Positions 17,627 through 28,747 of a stretch of DNA of 64,000 nt are shown here, in pieces. Source of the stretch: Methylobacterium sp. (GTDB lineage Bacteria; Pseudomonadota; Alphaproteobacteria; Rhizobiales; Beijerinckiaceae). The position numbers and the translations under genes were made by a program. The notes under the pieces were generated by a model, which was given only the letters and a program-made list of their open reading frames with translations, made no database searches and was not told the origin of the DNA. Within the stretch, counting starts at the first letter, position 1, and each line of letters begins with the position of its first letter. The stretch lies in contig JADCBP010000005.1 of assembly GCA_020253445.1 (NCBI GenBank), positions 558,001 to 622,000 on the forward strand. The letters run 5' to 3'.

Positions 17627-20284
17627 TCAGGCCACCTTGCGATCGGCACCCGCCGCGAATTCCGGCCCGAATTGGGCTTCGGCCGAAAGCGGGCGACCAA
17701 ACAGGAAGCCCTGGGCATAGCGCGCGCCTTCGAAGATCAGAATGTCGCGCTGATGGGTGGTCTCGACGCCCTCGACCACGACATCCACGCCGAGATCGTG
17801 CCCAAGGCCAAGGATCGCGCGGCGGATCGCCATGTTCATGGTGCCGTCATCGGTATCGTGCACGAAGGAGCGGTCGATCTTGATCTTGTCGAAGGGGAAT
17901 TTCTGGATGTAGCTCAGTGAGGAATGGCCGATGCCGAAATCGTCAAGCGCGATCTGCACCCCTAGCAGGCGAAGCTGTCGCAGGATGTCGAGCGTGCGGT
18001 TATCGTCGATCAGCAGCACGGATTCCGTAATCTCGATGATCAGCCGATGCGGGGCGAGGCCGGCCATCGCCAGCGCGTTGATGACCGACACCGCGAGCTG
18101 GTGGTTGCGGAACTGAACCGATGAAAGGTTCACGCAGACGGACAATTCTGCCGGAAGCTTCGCGAAGGTGCGGCAGGCCTGCCGGAGAACGATTTCGCCG
18201 ATCTGCAGGATGAGCCCGCTCTCCTCCGCGATTTCCACGAAATAGGCCGGCGACAGCAGGCCCTTGCGTGGATGGTTCCAGCGGATCAGCGCCTCGTAGG
18301 CAATCGGCTGGTTGCGCTCGAGATCGATGATCGGCTGGTAGTAGAGCACGAACTCGTCGTTCTGGATGGCGCGGCGCAGTTCCTGCTCCACCTCCCGCCG
18401 CGCGCGGATCGCCGCTGTCATGCCCTCATCGAAGAAGGCATAGGTGCCGCGCCCGTCGCGTTTTGCGCGATAGAGCGCGATATCTGCCTTCTTGAACAAT
18501 TCATGCGGATCGGTGCCATCGGCCGGGGAGAGGGCCACGCCGACGCTGGCCCCCACGAAGACGCGCTTGCCTCGCACGCGGTAGGGCATGGAAAGCTTGC
18601 GGATGATGCTCTTGCACAGCTGCACCACCGCCTCCCTTTCCCGTAATTCCGGCAGGATCACCGCGAATTCGTCGCCGCCGAACCGCGCGGCCATCCCGGC
18701 TTGCGCCACCACGCGCGAAAGGCGTCGCGCCGCGAGCTGCAGCAGCACGTCGCCCACATCATGCCCCATCGTGTCGTTCACGTCCTTGAAGTGATCGAGG
18801 TCGAGGCAAAGGATCGCGAGCTCATTGCCGCGCCGGTTGGTGGCGATGGCATTGCCCAGTTTTTCGAGAAAGAGGGTCCGGTTCGGAAGGTTCGTCAGCA
18901 CATCGTGCAGGGCGAGATGCTGGATCTCGCTCTCGGCCTTCTTGCGGTCCGTCGCGTCGATGACCATGCCCTCGTAATAGAGCGGATTGCCTTCGTCATC
19001 GCGCACGATCCAGGCCGATTCAGACACCCAGACCCGCTCGCGCGTTCGGATCCGATAGACCTCGGAAACGAAATCCGAGACACGGCCTTCCTTCTGCATG
19101 ATGGCCGCGAATTCATCACGACGATTGGGGTTCACATACCAGTCGCGGGCCGGATACTCACCCGATTGCAGCATCTCTGCCTCGGAGGCAAAACCGTTGA
19201 GCCGGGCCAGCGCCGGATTGGCGCGAAGCTGCCGTCCGTCGATCGTCGACCGGTAGATCCCCACGATGGAATTTTCGAATAGTGAGCGGAATTCCGCCTC
19301 GGCCCGCTGGATGCGATCCCCGTGCTGGCGCGCATCGGTCACATCGGTGAAGGTGCGAACCGCGCCGCCATCCGCCATGGGGATGGTGCGGATGTCGAGC
19401 ACGCGGCCGTTCGGTCGCTTGTGCTCATAGGCCAGGAACTTGTCCAGAACGCCGCCATTGCGCACGAAATGGACAAATTCCTCGCTCTGGCCTTCGAATT
19501 CGCTGTTGCGGAACTGGAACTCGGTCAATTCGCGGAACGGCATGCCCAGCCGGAGGATGCCCTCGGGAAGACCCAGAAGCTCCACCACGCGGGCATTGAA
19601 GAATTCGATCCGCCGGTCGGCGCTGATCTTCAGCACGCCTTGCGTCACATGCTCGATCGTTTCCTCGAGCAGGCGGCGGGCCTGCTCCACCTCGCGCTGG
19701 CGGGAGATGATATCGGTGATATCCGACAGGACGCGAACCTCGCCACCCTGTGGCAACCGGCGCGTCTGCACGCGCAACACCGTGCCATCCGGCCGGGTAT
19801 GCTCAAGAATGTGATTGTCCGGTTGTTGGGCCGAGGTGTTCAACCAATGGCGGAACCCGGCTTCCGCGCGGTCGAACTCGCCCCTGGCCATCATGCGATC
19901 CAAGACCGTGCGGAAAAGCGGGCGACTGCGGCATTCCTGGTGCGTCAAACCCGCAAATTCGACGAAGCGGGAATTGTAGCTGCTGATCCGCCCCTCGCTG
20001 TCGGTCATCACGATGCCCTGGTCCACATTGTCCAGGGTCATGTTCAGTGCATCAGTCGCCTCGGCCAGCTCCGCCGTGCGGGCCGCCACCAACGCCTGGA
20101 GGCTGCGATTGAGCTGGTCGACTTCCTCGATCATCACGGCGATCGAATGTTCGTTGCGCCGCTGCTCGCGTTCGGCCTCGGCATAGGCCGCGGTCACGAG
20201 CTCCCCCAGCCGAGCGAGATCCACGCTCTGGTCGGGCCGGGTCGCTTGCGCGAGTTGCTTTTCGTAGAGACGGTGGGACATCAA
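17627..20284 (-). CDS. PAS/GGDEF/EAL c-di-GMP signalling protein
   Basis: 885 aa; multiple PAS repeats, RFGGDEFAVIL (GGDEF) and YEALIRW (EAL), LDDFGIGHSSLSYIQKFPFDKIKIDRSF. Confidence 0.92.
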   Translation of the reverse strand: MMSHRLYEKQLAQATRPDQSVDLARLGELVTAAYAEAEREQRRNEHSIAVMIEEVDQLNRSLQALVAARTAELAEATDALNMTLDNVDQGIVMTDSEGRISSYNSRFVEFAGLTHQECRSRPLFRTVLDRMMARGEFDRAEAGFRHWLNTSAQQPDNHILEHTRPDGTVLRVQTRRLPQGGEVRVLSDITDIISRQREVEQARRLLEETIEHVTQGVLKISADRRIEFFNARVVELLGLPEGILRLGMPFRELTEFQFRNSEFEGQSEEFVHFVRNGGVLDKFLAYEHKRPNGRVLDIRTIPMADGGAVRTFTDVTDARQHGDRIQRAEAEFRSLFENSIVGIYRSTIDGRQLRANPALARLNGFASEAEMLQSGEYPARDWYVNPNRRDEFAAIMQKEGRVSDFVSEVYRIRTRERVWVSESAWIVRDDEGNPLYYEGMVIDATDRKKAESEIQHLALHDVLTNLPNRTLFLEKLGNAIATNRRGNELAILCLDLDHFKDVNDTMGHDVGDVLLQLAARRLSRVVAQAGMAARFGGDEFAVILPELREREAVVQLCKSIIRKLSMPYRVRGKRVFVGASVGVALSPADGTDPHELFKKADIALYRAKRDGRGTYAFFDEGMTAAIRARREVEQELRRAIQNDEFVLYYQPIIDLERNQPIAYEALIRWNHPRKGLLSPAYFVEIAEESGLILQIGEIVLRQACRTFAKLPAELSVCVNLSSVQFRNHQLAVSVINALAMAGLAPHRLIIEITESVLLIDDNRTLDILRQLRLLGVQIALDDFGIGHSSLSYIQKFPFDKIKIDRSFVHDTDDGTMNMAIRRAILGLGHDLGVDVVVEGVETTHQRDILIFEGARYAQGFLFGRPLSAEAQFGPEFAAGADRKVA

Positions 20285-21429
20285 GCTTCGTCGCTCGTTT
20301 CCGAGACCGTCACGACGGTCATGGTCTGGTTATGCAATTGCGCGAAGCCGGATTGGGCATGCGGTGAAATCTCGTCATAGGAATAGAAGCCGATCAGCGC
20401 ATGCTGGACTGCCATGGCTTCCGCCGCGGCCTCGACCTCGTTCACCGCGCACTGGCCCATCAGCAGGCGCCGCCCAATGCAGGAGACCAGAAGCGCCAGT
20501 CCTTCCGCCTCGCTCGCCCTTGGCTGCGCCTGACGCATGGCCTCGGCGGCACTCTGGGCCATCCTTGCGGAGTTGCCACGCATCAATTGTGCGCTCCAGC
20601 CCTGCGGCATGTCTCCGGCGAAGGTCATCTCGCCGCTCGCCTGATCGATCGAGAGGATCGTCCGCACCACATCCTGCCCGGTCTGGCCTTGGGGCTCGAT
20701 GCGCAACGGAAAAAGCAAGGCCGAACCGGGGAGGGCGCGTAGATCTTCCTCGTCGAGATAGCGACGATAGAGTTCGAAAGCCGGCCGGCCATCGAGTTCC
20801 TGCAGCAAATTGCCCTGTGACCGGGTGATGACGCGGCGGGGGCCGAAAGGCGTCCAGCCGCCGGCATGGCCGGTCTGGATCGAGAGATGATCGCCATAAA
20901 GGCCGATCGCCACGACGCAACCGCTTGCCGGCGGCGCGTTGGCCCCCACGAGCGTTCGTTCGAAGGCGGCTCCATCGCCGGCAAGCCCGCCGCTGATGGT
21001 CACCATGGGGCTCACGGCGTCCTGTAAGCCGGCGACAAGGGCCGTGCCGTTGACGCTCAGACCATCGGAGAAGACCAGCATCGCACGCAGGTCGAGCGCG
21101 GCCAGTTGCCGGCCAAGGGCAGCGCCGGCCTCGGCCGAGTGGCTTGGTGACCTGACCTCGACCGAGGCGAGCCGCACGCGGGATTCATGGAACCCCACCG
21201 CGACCGCCAGCACCCGATCGTCGCAGATCTGCGTCTGGTCGAACTGGCCACCGGTGGAGCAGCCAACGAGAGCCGTGTGGGGAAAGGTCTGGCGCAGGGA
21301 ATCGTAGCAGGCGGGATCGGACAGCAGCGCGCGCGACCCAAAATACAGGACGAAATCGGGCTCGAAGCCCGCTTCGCCCTGCCATGAAAGGCCAATGCCG
21401 GGTTTCCAATCAAATTGGCGAGTTCGCAT
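20281..21429 (-). CDS. FIST-domain signal sensor protein
   Basis: FIST N/C features (TALVGCSTGGQF, VTISGGLAGDGAAFERT, GCVVAIGLYGDHLSIQTGHAGGWTPFGP); 4-nt overlap with the GGDEF/EAL gene. Confidence 0.8.
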   Translation of the reverse strand: MRTRQFDWKPGIGLSWQGEAGFEPDFVLYFGSRALLSDPACYDSLRQTFPHTALVGCSTGGQFDQTQICDDRVLAVAVGFHESRVRLASVEVRSPSHSAEAGAALGRQLAALDLRAMLVFSDGLSVNGTALVAGLQDAVSPMVTISGGLAGDGAAFERTLVGANAPPASGCVVAIGLYGDHLSIQTGHAGGWTPFGPRRVITRSQGNLLQELDGRPAFELYRRYLDEEDLRALPGSALLFPLRIEPQGQTGQDVVRTILSIDQASGEMTFAGDMPQGWSAQLMRGNSARMAQSAAEAMRQAQPRASEAEGLALLVSCIGRRLLMGQCAVNEVEAAAEAMAVQHALIGFYSYDEISPHAQSGFAQLHNQTMTVVTVSETSDEA

Positions 21430-21561
21430 GAAGACACCATGTTCTATGGCTCGAGCCTTTTTACATGCGCAATTCCTAAAGAAATGCCTTCTCTCGAAGT
21501 GCTTCGCCGCAGCCTGCCACCCTTTGGGAGGAGCACGGTCTTGCTGGCGGCCGGATTGGTT

Positions 21562-23052
21562 TCAGGCCGCTGCCTTGCGGCGCCTCAGCCTCCAGATGAT
21601 CGGAGACAGGATTGCAATCGCCGCCAGCACCAGCAGCGCGAGCGAGAGGGGCTTCTGCAGGAAGATCATCGGATCGCCGTTCGAGATGGTCATCGCACGG
21701 CGGAATTCCTGTTCCGCCATCGGCCCCAGGATCATGCCGATGATGACCGGCGATGTCGGGAAATCAAACCGGCGCATCATGAAGCCCATGAAGCCCACGA
21801 TATACAGCAGGATGAGATCCACCACCGAGCGGCTGATGCCATAAGTGCCGATCGTCGCCAGGACGAGGATGCCACCGTAGAGCAGCGGCTGCGGGATTTT
21901 CAGGATCTTCACCCACAGTCCCACCAGTGGCAGGTTCAGCACCAGCAGCATCACATTCCCGATGAAGAGCGAGGCGATCAGCGTCCAGACGAGCTGCCCT
22001 TGCGTCGCGAGCAGTTGAGGCCCCGGGTTGATGCCATAGCTCTGGAAGGCCGAGAGCATGATGGCGGCGGTGGCCGAGGTCGGCAGGCCTAAAGTGAGCA
22101 TCGGCACGAGCACGCCGGCGGCAGACGCGTTGTTCGCGGCTTCCGGCCCGGCCACGCCCTCGATGGCGCCATGGCCGAATTCCTCAGGGTTCTTCGCGAG
22201 CTTCTTCTCGGTGTAATAGGAGAGGAAGGTCGGAATTTCCGCACCACCCGCAGGCATTGCGCCGATGGGGAAGCCAAAGGCTGTTCCGCGCAGCCAGGGC
22301 TTCCAGGAGCGCTTCCAGTCCTCCTTCGTCATGCCCACCGGGCCCTTGATGTCGATGACTTCCTCTTCTGTCTTCCTTTGCGTCGCGAGATGCAGGGTCT
22401 CGCCCACCGCGAAGAGGCCGACGGCCACGATCAGCACGTTGATGCCATCCAGCAGTTCCACGATCCCGAAGGTGAAGCGCGGCTGGCCCGATTGCAGGTC
22501 GATGCCGATCATCCCGAAGAACAGGCCGATGGCGAGCGCGGTGAGCCCTCGCAGGGCGGATGATCCGAGCACCGCCGACACGGTGACGAAACAGAGGATC
22601 ATCAGCGAGAAATATTCGGCTGGCCCGAATTTCAGCGCCAGTTCCACGACGGGTTGGGCCAGGAAGGTGATGCCCAGCGTGCCGAAGGTGCCGGCCACGA
22701 ACGATCCCACGGCAGCCGTGGCGAGAGCCGCGCCGGCGCGGCCCTTCTTCGCCATCTTGTGGCCTTCCATCGCGGTGATGATGGTTGCGCTCTCGCCCGG
22801 TGTGTTGATCAGGATGGAGGTGGTCGAGCCGCCATACATCGCGCCGTAATAGATGCCGGCGAACAGGATGAAGGCCGAGGTCGGGTCCACCTTGTAGGTG
22901 ATGGGCAGGAGCAGCGCGATGGTCAGCCCCGGACCGAGACCCGGCAGCACGCCGATGGCCGTGCCGACGGTGACCCCTGCGAGCGCCCATAGCAGGTTCA
23001 TGGGCGTCAGCGCATTGGCGAAGCCCTGCATCAGAAGAGCGAGAGTATCCAT
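21562..23052 (-). CDS. Tripartite tricarboxylate transporter permease, TctA family
   Basis: [54 protein letters not shown] is a TctA hallmark. Confidence 0.92.
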   Translation of the reverse strand: MDTLALLMQGFANALTPMNLLWALAGVTVGTAIGVLPGLGPGLTIALLLPITYKVDPTSAFILFAGIYYGAMYGGSTTSILINTPGESATIITAMEGHKMAKKGRAGAALATAAVGSFVAGTFGTLGITFLAQPVVELALKFGPAEYFSLMILCFVTVSAVLGSSALRGLTALAIGLFFGMIGIDLQSGQPRFTFGIVELLDGINVLIVAVGLFAVGETLHLATQRKTEEEVIDIKGPVGMTKEDWKRSWKPWLRGTAFGFPIGAMPAGGAEIPTFLSYYTEKKLAKNPEEFGHGAIEGVAGPEAANNASAAGVLVPMLTLGLPTSATAAIMLSAFQSYGINPGPQLLATQGQLVWTLIASLFIGNVMLLVLNLPLVGLWVKILKIPQPLLYGGILVLATIGTYGISRSVVDLILLYIVGFMGFMMRRFDFPTSPVIIGMILGPMAEQEFRRAMTISNGDPMIFLQKPLSLALLVLAAIAILSPIIWRLRRRKAAA

Positions 23053-23109
23053 GATGTTCCCCCCGGAACGTCGCTTCGCCGCGAGGCGAGTCCCTGCCCA
23101 GTCCCTGCC

Positions 23110-23595
23110 TCAGAAGAGCTTCTCGATCAGCCCGGAGCCGATCTTGTAGCCGAGAATGCGGTCGAACCCGACATAGGAAATCAGCGCCAGCCCGAAGCCG
23201 ATCGCCGCATCCCGCAGGAGTTTCCGGCTGCCGAAGCCGCGCGCCACGCAGGCAAAGAGCAGCGTCGAGGACAGGATGAAGCCGATCCACTCGATGAGGA
23301 CGACATTGAGCACAAGCCCGAGGGTCACCCAGCCCAGCGAACCCCATTCGCTCAGCGTGCCTTCCTGGTCGGCTGCCCAGCCGCCGCGAAACGCCGCGAC
23401 GAGCAGCAGAGCGCCCAGCACCAGGAGGAAGCCCGCGACGAACCACGCGAAAACCGAAGGGCCGACCGTGGTGTAAAGAACCTGCGGAATGAGTGTTGAC
23501 TGCCATGCGGCCGCAAGGCCCAGCGCGATGACGCCGAAGGCCGCGAGCTTGTGCGGCAGCGTGGATTCGATGTGTTCGGATGATGAATCGGACAT
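23110..23595 (-). CDS. Tripartite tricarboxylate transporter small subunit, TctB family
   Basis: Four hydrophobic segments; between tctA and tctC; ATG at 23595. Confidence 0.8.
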   Translation of the reverse strand: MSDSSSEHIESTLPHKLAAFGVIALGLAAAWQSTLIPQVLYTTVGPSVFAWFVAGFLLVLGALLLVAAFRGGWAADQEGTLSEWGSLGWVTLGLVLNVVLIEWIGFILSSTLLFACVARGFGSRKLLRDAAIGFGLALISYVGFDRILGYKIGSGLIEKLF

Positions 23596-23755
23596 GGCTC
23601 CTCCAGTTCCCCCTCTGGATGCGCGAAAGGAGCGTCGCAGCGAAGCCCGGTTCGCCACGAATTTCAATGCCTTGCTTGAATGGCTTGAAAAGAGCGCTCC
23701 AGAAAGGGACGGGGCGATCCGTCATCGCCCCGTCCGGCAGGCCTGGCCCTGTGCC

Positions 23756-24733
23756 TCAGCTGGCGAGGCCGAGATCCTTCAGGATCGTGGTGGTGTCGGC
23801 GACGTTCTGCTTCACATATTCGCCGAACTTGTCGCCGGTGAGGTAGATGCCTTCCCAGCCGCGCGTCTCGAGCGTCTTCTTCCAGGCCGGGCCGTTGACC
23901 ATCCTGTCCATCAGCGCCACCAGCGCATCGCGCTGCGCGGTGGTGATGCCCGGAGCGCCGAACACGCCGCGCCAGTTCCAGAGCACGATATTGATGCCCT
24001 GCTCCTTGAGCGAGGGCACGTTGTGCTGTGCGGCTTCCGAGGAAACCGCCAGCGCGCGCAGCTTGCCGGCTTTCACCTGCTCCTCGAATTCGCCATAGCC
24101 CGACACGCCGGCCGAGACCTGGTTGCCAAGCAGCGCCGCCTGGGCCGGGCCGCCACCCGCGAAGGCGACGTAGCTCGTCTGGCGCGGATCGACACCATTG
24201 GCCTTGGCGATCTGGCCCACGAGGATGTGGTCGGTGCCGCCCGCCGAACCGCCGGCCCAGGAGACCGATTTCGGGTCCTTCTTGAGCTGCGCGACGAGGT
24301 CCGCCATCGTCTTGAAGGGCGAGGCCGCCGGAACCACCACCACGAGCGCCTCGCCGGTGAGGCGCGCGATCGGGGTCACGTCGAGGATGGTCATCGGGCT
24401 CTTGTTGGCGATGCCAGCGCCGACCATCACGAGGCCGCCGATCATGATCGCGTTGCCCTGGCCCCTCTTCTGGCCTGCGAAGCGCGGCAGGCCGACCATG
24501 CCGCCGGCGCCGCCGACATTCTCGATCCTGAACTCGCTCATGATGCCGTCGGCGCGCATCGCCGCTTCCATCGCGCGGCCTGTCGCATCCCAGCCACCGC
24601 CCGGTGCCGCCGGAATGAACATGTCGAGGCTGGTGATGGCCTGCGCCTGAGCCGGAATGGCCAGCGGCAGGCCAAGGCCCGCCAAGGTGGCGCCGGCTGC
24701 ACCCGCCTTCAGAATTTCACGCCTGGTCGTCAT
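23756..24733 (-). CDS. Tripartite tricarboxylate transporter substrate-binding protein, TctC/BugT family
   Basis: Tat-like leader MTTRREILKAGAAGATLAGLGLPLAIPAQAQ; IPAAPGGGWDATGRAM Bug motif; ATG at 24733. Confidence 0.88.
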   Translation of the reverse strand: MTTRREILKAGAAGATLAGLGLPLAIPAQAQAITSLDMFIPAAPGGGWDATGRAMEAAMRADGIMSEFRIENVGGAGGMVGLPRFAGQKRGQGNAIMIGGLVMVGAGIANKSPMTILDVTPIARLTGEALVVVVPAASPFKTMADLVAQLKKDPKSVSWAGGSAGGTDHILVGQIAKANGVDPRQTSYVAFAGGGPAQAALLGNQVSAGVSGYGEFEEQVKAGKLRALAVSSEAAQHNVPSLKEQGINIVLWNWRGVFGAPGITTAQRDALVALMDRMVNGPAWKKTLETRGWEGIYLTGDKFGEYVKQNVADTTTILKDLGLAS

Positions 24734-24941
24734 CTGGTTCCTCCCTATCTGAACCGTTCGTCTTGTTCTTGTAACGGAAACGAGAAGTCCTCCATCACTC
24801 CGCCATCTGTCAACCGGCCATGTGGCGGAATCGTGAATTCGGGAAGAAAGCCTGCTTGTTCTTGGAGGGTGACGTCCCTTTGGTGGTGTAGGTCGACGGA
24901 GCCGTGTTTCCTGTGGCGCGCGGAGATCCGACAAGGCTTGG

Positions 24942-25970
24942 TCATCCGGGATAGGCGCGCCAGAGGCCGGACGGGTCCCGGATTTCGAGGCCCTCCGGCC
25001 CCTGGCGCAGAGAATCCGGCCCGATCGGCACCTTGCCGTGCCCGCCTGGCAGATCGAGCACATAAGCCGGGATCGCGGGGCCGGAGAGCCGACCGCGCAA
25101 GCGCCCATAGATCGCCTGACCCTCCGCAATGCCAAGACGGAAATGGCTCGTGCCCGGCGCGAGATCAGGGTGGTGGAGGTAGAGCGGCCGGATGCGGTTC
25201 ACGACCATGGCGCGGAAGAGCGCCGCGAGCGTCTCGGTCTCGGCATTCACGCCCTTCAGCAGCACCGTCTGGCCCAGCAGCACGAGGCCGGCATCGGCAA
25301 GGCGGGCGATGGCGGCTTCGGCGGCGGGCGTGAATTCGCTTCGGTGGTTCGCGTGGATCGCGATGCTCACGGCCCTGCCGGGGATGGCGAGTGCGCGGAC
25401 CATCTCCGCGGTCACCCGCTCCGGCGCCACCACCGGCACGCGGCTATGCCAGCGCATGAGCTTCACATGCGGAATGCGCGCGAGCCGCTCGCCCATGGCA
25501 CCGATGCGCCGGGCCGAGAGCATCAGCGGATCGCCGCCGGTGACAATCACCTCGAAGATGCCGGGATGCGCCGCGATGTAATCGAAAATCATCTCCAGTT
25601 CGGCATCATCAAGCGTGCCGTCGCCGTTCGGCCCCACCATCTCGCGGCGGAAGCAGAAGCGGCAATAGACAGGGCAGGCATGGAGCGCCTTGATCAGCAC
25701 GCGATCCGGGTAGCGATGCACGAGGCCCTTGACGGGCGAATGTGAATGATCGCCGATCGGGTCGGGGTTTTCCGCCGGCATGGTCACGAGTTCGCGCGCA
25801 TCGGGCAGGAACTGTGCGGCGATGCCGGGCTCCCCCTGACGGATGAGCGCGGAAATCGCCGGGGTGATCGCGACGGCGTAGCGCGCCGCAACAGCCTCCA
25901 GTTCCGGTGTCGCGCCGTCTTCCAGCAGGGCCGCTGCTTCCAGGTCATCGATGCTGCGCAGCGTCTTCAT
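24942..25970 (-). CDS. epmB: EF-P beta-lysylation protein EpmB / lysine 2,3-aminomutase family radical SAM enzyme
   Basis: CPVYCRFCFRRE (CX3CX2C) radical SAM motif; adjacent to epmA and efp. Confidence 0.85.
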   Translation of the reverse strand: MKTLRSIDDLEAAALLEDGATPELEAVAARYAVAITPAISALIRQGEPGIAAQFLPDARELVTMPAENPDPIGDHSHSPVKGLVHRYPDRVLIKALHACPVYCRFCFRREMVGPNGDGTLDDAELEMIFDYIAAHPGIFEVIVTGGDPLMLSARRIGAMGERLARIPHVKLMRWHSRVPVVAPERVTAEMVRALAIPGRAVSIAIHANHRSEFTPAAEAAIARLADAGLVLLGQTVLLKGVNAETETLAALFRAMVVNRIRPLYLHHPDLAPGTSHFRLGIAEGQAIYGRLRGRLSGPAIPAYVLDLPGGHGKVPIGPDSLRQGPEGLEIRDPSGLWRAYPG

Positions 25971-27004
25971 CTACCCTCGCCAAAGGGAAAAGGCGTGGCA
26001 ATCACCTCCTGCACGCTCTCGACCCCCGCCGCGAGCATGGCCAGCCGATCGAAACCGAGGGCCGCGCCAGAGGCGGGTGGCATATGGGCCAGGGCTGAGA
26101 GGAAATCCTCGTCGAGCGGGTAGCTCTCGCCATAGAGGCGCTGCTTCTCGGCCATGTCTGCCTCGAAACGGCGGCGCTGCTCGGTCGGATCGGTGAGTTC
26201 GCCGAAGGCATTGGCGAGTTCGATGCCGCAGACATAAAGCTCGAAGCGCTCGGCGAAGCGCGGTTCATCCCGGCAAGCGCGGGCCAAAGCGGCCTCGGAA
26301 ACGGGATAGCGATCGAGGATCGTCGCGCGGCCCTGCCCGAGAAACGGCTCGATGCGCTCGGTGAGGATGCGCGAGAAGATGTCGCCCCATGTGTCGTCCG
26401 GGGCAACGCGCATGCCGATCCGCTTGGCCTCTGCCGCGAAGGCATCGCGATCTGCAAGGCAGGGCTCCAGCGCGATGGCGGCATGGCGCAAGAACGCGTC
26501 CACCAGTGACAGCCGCTCGGGTTCGGCGGTGAGGTCGCAGCGGCGATCACGGAAATGCGCCGCTCGCCGCCCGCCAATCTCGCTGGCGAGACGCAGCAGG
26601 GCCGCGCAATCGGCCATCAGGGCAGTGTAATCCTCCCCCGTCCGATACCATTCGAGCATCACGAATTCCGGCGCGTGCAGGCGCGAGGCTTCCCGCGCGC
26701 GAAAGACCGGCGCGAACTGGAAGAGGCGCTCCTCGCCCGCCGCCAGCAGCTTCTTCATCGCGAATTCGGGCGAAGTGTGAAGATAGCCGCGCGCGGCCTC
26801 GCCAGCGGCATCGACCCAATGCGCCTCGAAGGCATGGAGATGCGTCTCGTTGCCGGGCGAGACCTGCACGAGCCCCGTCTCGACCTCCCAGAAGCCCTGG
26901 CCCTCGAAATGCGCGCGGATCGCGGCCTTGAGGCGCGCGCGCAACCGCAAGGCCGGACGACGGCGCTGATGGGTTTCGCGGTGCCAGAAGGGCGTGGCGG
27001 GCAT
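25967..27004 (-). CDS. epmA: EF-P lysine--lysine ligase EpmA (PoxA/GenX)
   Basis: Class-II LysRS-like catalytic core without anticodon-binding domain ([30 protein letters not shown]...EFVMLEWYR); 4-nt overlap with epmB. Confidence 0.88.
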   Translation of the reverse strand: MPATPFWHRETHQRRRPALRLRARLKAAIRAHFEGQGFWEVETGLVQVSPGNETHLHAFEAHWVDAAGEAARGYLHTSPEFAMKKLLAAGEERLFQFAPVFRAREASRLHAPEFVMLEWYRTGEDYTALMADCAALLRLASEIGGRRAAHFRDRRCDLTAEPERLSLVDAFLRHAAIALEPCLADRDAFAAEAKRIGMRVAPDDTWGDIFSRILTERIEPFLGQGRATILDRYPVSEAALARACRDEPRFAERFELYVCGIELANAFGELTDPTEQRRRFEADMAEKQRLYGESYPLDEDFLSALAHMPPASGAALGFDRLAMLAAGVESVQEVIATPFPFGEGR

Positions 27005-27110
27005 GGAAGCTCCGGATTCCTCCTGCGAAAGGGTTGGCGTTTCTCAAGGAAGCGGCTATGGAGCCGGACTTTCCGAAAAGCAATCGCGCTTCCATCAGAC
27101 GGGGATATCC

Positions 27111-27680
27111 GTGGTCAAGGTCATCGCTTCCTCCATCCGCAAGGGCAATGTCATCGAGGTGGATGACCGGCTCTATTCCGTCATTTCCGCGGAAAGCTTC
27201 TTCCCCGGCAAGGGCACGCCCACAACCCAGATCGACGGCCGCCGCCTTTCGGATGGCGTGAAATCCACCTTCCGCTACCGCACGACGGAGCAGGTGGAGA
27301 AGGCCTTCGTGGAAGAGAAGGATTACTCCTACCTCTACCCGGATGATAACGGCTACATCTTCATGGATCAGGAAAACTATGAGCAGGTGACCGTGCCCGG
27401 CGACGTGATCGGCGATGGCGTCGCCTATCTGCAGGAGGGCATGATCGTGAAGCTCGGCGTGTTCAACGGTGCCGCCGTGACGATCACGCTGCCGCAGCGC
27501 GTCATCCTCGAGATCACAGAGACCGAGCCGGTGACCAAGGGCCAGACGGCCTCCTCCTCCTACAAGCCCGCGATCCTTTCGAACGGCGTGCGCACGGCCA
27601 TCCCGCCGCATGTCACCGCCGGAACGCGCGTGGTGATCAACACGGAAGACGGCTCCTACGTGGAGCGTGCGAAGGATTAG
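27111..27680 (+). CDS. efp: Elongation factor P
   Basis: [45 protein letters not shown]...; GTG start at 27111 in frame with the listed ORF. Confidence 0.9.
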   Translation: MVKVIASSIRKGNVIEVDDRLYSVISAESFFPGKGTPTTQIDGRRLSDGVKSTFRYRTTEQVEKAFVEEKDYSYLYPDDNGYIFMDQENYEQVTVPGDVIGDGVAYLQEGMIVKLGVFNGAAVTITLPQRVILEITETEPVTKGQTASSSYKPAILSNGVRTAIPPHVTAGTRVVINTEDGSYVERAKD

Positions 27681-27706
27681 TCCCTCGAACCCGGCGACAC
27701 CCCTCC

Positions 27707-28747
27707 ATGGCCAACCCCCTGCTGGTTGAAATCACGCGTGGCGGCATCGTCGAGAGCGGGCATCGGGGCGCGCTGGCGGTGGTCGATTCCGAAGGCCGGC
27801 TGGTCTTCGCGCTGGGCGATATCGAGCGGCCCATCTTCCCGCGCTCGGCCGTGAAGGGTTTTCAGGCCCTGCCGCTGATCGAAAGCGGCGCGGCGGATCG
27901 TTTCGGCCTGACGGATGCCGAACTCGCGCTCGCCTGCGCCAGCCATTCCGGCGAGGAGGAGCACACGAAGATGGCAGCCTCCATGCTCGCCAAGGCGGGG
28001 CGGGATGAAACCTGCCTCGAATGCGGCGCGCATTGGCCGATGCTGAACCAGCGCGCCCGTGAAGCAAAAGGACCGAATGGCGATCAGGCGCTTCAAGCCC
28101 TCGTCGCCGCCGGCCTCAAACCCTCGGCGCTGCACAACAACTGCTCCGGCAAACATGCGGGCTTTGTCTGCCTGGCGATTGCGACGGGGCACGACCCCAA
28201 GGGCTACATCCAGCCCGAGCACCCAACGATGCGGGAAATCACCGCCGCGCTTCAGGCCATGACCGGCTTTGATCTTGCGAAAGCCACGCGCGGCGTCGAT
28301 GGCTGCTCGATCCCGACCTTCGCGATTCCCTTGCGGTCTCTCGCGGCGGGCTTCGCGAAATTCGCGAGCGGCACCGGGTTGTCGCCGGCTCGCGCAGAGG
28401 CGGTCGAGCGCCTTCGCAAGGCGGTCGCGGCCGCACCGTTCCACGTCGCCGGGACAGGCCGCTTCGATACGGTGGTGATGGAAACCTTGCGCGAGCGCGC
28501 CTTCATCAAGACCGGCGCCGAGGGCGTCTATTGCGGCGCGCTGCCCGAACTTGGGCTGGGGATCGCGCTGAAAATCGATGATGGCGCGACCCGCGCCTCG
28601 GAGATCGCGATGGCCGCCCTGCTCACGCGGTTCCTTGCGCTCGGCAGCGAGGCGAAGGTCGTCACCGAGCGGCTCGATCATCGCATGGCCAATTGGAATG
28701 GAATCGAGGTCGGCCGGATGCGGCCTGTCGCTGCTTTACGGGGCTAA
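27707..28747 (+). CDS. Asparaginase (type II / Rhizobium etli-like family)
   Basis: VEITRGGIVESGHRGALAVVDSEGRLVFALGD, CASHSGEEEH and NNCSGKHAGFV motifs. Confidence 0.85.
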   Translation: MANPLLVEITRGGIVESGHRGALAVVDSEGRLVFALGDIERPIFPRSAVKGFQALPLIESGAADRFGLTDAELALACASHSGEEEHTKMAASMLAKAGRDETCLECGAHWPMLNQRAREAKGPNGDQALQALVAAGLKPSALHNNCSGKHAGFVCLAIATGHDPKGYIQPEHPTMREITAALQAMTGFDLAKATRGVDGCSIPTFAIPLRSLAAGFAKFASGTGLSPARAEAVERLRKAVAAAPFHVAGTGRFDTVVMETLRERAFIKTGAEGVYCGALPELGLGIALKIDDGATRASEIAMAALLTRFLALGSEAKVVTERLDHRMANWNGIEVGRMRPVAALRG

